Assembly: GCA_024640925.1 (NCBI GenBank)
Contig: JAHEEB010000191.1
Span: 1-7,310, forward strand
Direction of reading: 5' to 3'
Length of the DNA: 7,310 bases
Source: Bacteroidota bacterium
GTDB taxonomy: Bacteria > Bacteroidota > Bacteroidia > Bacteroidales > UBA10428
A model generated the notes under the pieces. The model saw only the letters and a list, made by a program, of their open reading frames with translations, was not told the origin of the DNA and searched no databases. The position numbers and the translations under genes were made by a program. This document shows positions 6,288 through 7,310 of the stretch, piece by piece (the first letter of the stretch is position 1; every line of letters begins with the position of its first letter).

Positions 6288-7310
6288 ATGGACGTAAACG
6301 GAAAAATATACAAAAAATTTCTTGAAAGAAATACGGCTTACGAAACGCAACACGGACAAAAAGCGGCATCAAAGCAGCATTCCAAAGGAAAACTTTCTGC
6401 TCGTGAACGTATTTTAATCTTGTTCGATGAGGGTACTTTTGACGAGATAGATGCATTTACACGCACTGCACCAGCTGAATCGAATTTCGGAAAAGTGGTT
6501 GACGCATTTGGTGATGGGGTTATTATTGGACATGGAAAAATAAGTGGTAGAACAGCATTTGTTTTTTCACAGGATTTTACTGTTATGGGTGGATCGTTAG
6601 GGTCGGTACATGCTTCAAAAATTGCTAAAATACAAGAAATGGCACTTAAAATGGGTGCCCCGATAATTGGCATTATCGATTCGGGTGGAGCACGTATACA
6701 GGAGGGTGTTGCGAGCCTTGCAGGTTATGCTACTATTTTCCGGAACAATGTAATTTCGTCAGGAGTAATTCCGCAGATTTCGGTTATAATGGGTCCGGCA
6801 GCTGGAGGTGCCGTTTATTCTCCATCTATAACGGATTTCATATTTATGACGAATAAAACCAGTTATATGTTTGTAACAGGCCCAAATGTTGTCAAAGAAG
6901 TACTTAACGAAGATATAAGCTTTGATGAACTAGGTGGTGCCGAAATCCATATGAAAAAAAGCGGTGTTTCTCATTTTGTATATGAAGATGAAGAAAATAC
7001 GTTACTGGGGGTAAAGAAACTCCTTTCATATATTCCTTCTAACAATCTTGAAAATCCGCCTATTTTGGAAGTTTTCAATAAGAGTAATGTATCTGAACCA
7101 TCACTAAGAGATATTGTGCCCGATGATCCGAATAAACCTTATGATATTAAAGAAGTTATACGCTTAATAATAGATAAAGACAGTTTCTTTGAAGTTTCGG
7201 AGAGTTTTGCCCAAAATGTTGTAGTCGGATTTGCCAGACTGCAGGGTAAATCTATTGGAATTATTGCTAATCAACCGAAAGTATTGGCTGGTACCCTCGA
7301 TATTAATTCA
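6288..7310 (+). CDS. Acyl-CoA carboxylase carboxyltransferase (beta) subunit, PccB/MmdA family (3' end outside window)
   Basis: These subunits move CO2 between biotin on a carrier protein and an acyl-CoA. Depending on partners, the complex is propionyl-CoA carboxylase, acetyl-CoA carboxylase or a sodium-pumping methylmalonyl-CoA decarboxylase. The frame is open for 341 codons to the window edge; the family is usually about 510-520 residues, so roughly two thirds is visible. The N-terminal part has the typical KQHSKGKLSARERI (29-42) and FSQDFTVMGGSLG (93-105). SGGARIQEG (132-140) and GPAAGGAVYSP (169-179) form the oxyanion and CoA/biotin-binding elements of the first crotonase-like domain. The second domain begins after about 285, with IIANQPKVLAGTLDIN near the edge. 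The residue known to steer acetyl versus propionyl choice lies beyond the window, as do any biotin carrier or membrane subunits, so the substrate cannot be fixed. The ATG is preceded by an A-rich stretch (CAAAAAA). Confidence 0.93.
   Translation, partial: MDVNGKIYKKFLERNTAYETQHGQKAASKQHSKGKLSARERILILFDEGTFDEIDAFTRTAPAESNFGKVVDAFGDGVIIGHGKISGRTAFVFSQDFTVMGGSLGSVHASKIAKIQEMALKMGAPIIGIIDSGGARIQEGVASLAGYATIFRNNVISSGVIPQISVIMGPAAGGAVYSPSITDFIFMTNKTSYMFVTGPNVVKEVLNEDISFDELGGAEIHMKKSGVSHFVYEDEENTLLGVKKLLSYIPSNNLENPPILEVFNKSNVSEPSLRDIVPDDPNKPYDIKEVIRLIIDKDSFFEVSESFAQNVVVGFARLQGKSIGIIANQPKVLAGTLDINS

Noticed and set aside
6338..6673. Minus-strand open frame of 111 codons
   Set aside because: It is antisense to the well-supported carboxyltransferase gene, which runs through this region to the window edge.

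Overview
The window looks like a piece of chromosome from a member of the Bacteroidota, probably a marine or sediment relative of the Bacteroidales/Marinilabiliales. This is inferred from the AT-rich sequence, the near absence of Shine-Dalgarno sequences in front of the genes, A-rich bases before several start codons, candidate promoter elements of the Bacteroidota type (TAnnTTTG), and the Bacteroidota-like flavour of the proteins, for example the C-terminal end of ProC. No marker gene fixes the genus.

Layout: (1) At 1-479 is the 3' part of proC (proline biosynthesis), cut by the window edge. (2) A 212-bp AT-rich spacer follows. It holds a hairpin just after proC and an inverted repeat before the next gene. 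(3) At 692-1123 is a small four-helix membrane protein of the DUF2231 type. 57 bp later, at 1181-1825, comes a rubrerythrin that carries a lipoprotein signal. The two may be cotranscribed and may act in peroxide or redox defence at the cell envelope. (4) A perfect 16-bp inverted repeat separates these from a cysteine biosynthesis pair: serine O-acetyltransferase (cysE, 1974-2810) and cysteine synthase (cysK, 2868-3779). Together they turn serine, acetyl-CoA and sulfide into cysteine. (5) Between cysK and the convergent rnr lies a tandem array of seven 7-bp units (GTGATCA and variants, 3784-3832). (6) At 3862-5997 on the minus strand is a complete rnr (ribonuclease R). (7) A 290-bp divergent intergenic region has candidate promoters for both sides and a 28-codon open frame. 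(8) From 6288 to the right edge is the N-terminal two thirds of a biotin-dependent acyl-CoA carboxylase/decarboxylase carboxyltransferase subunit (PccB/MmdA family). It is truncated by the window.

Most of the content is ordinary core metabolism and RNA turnover. I see no defence system, mobile element, CRISPR array or RNA gene. The items most worth a second look are the palindrome-rich heptamer array between the convergent genes, the lipoprotein form of rubrerythrin next to a DUF2231 membrane protein, and the perfect inverted repeat upstream of cysE.
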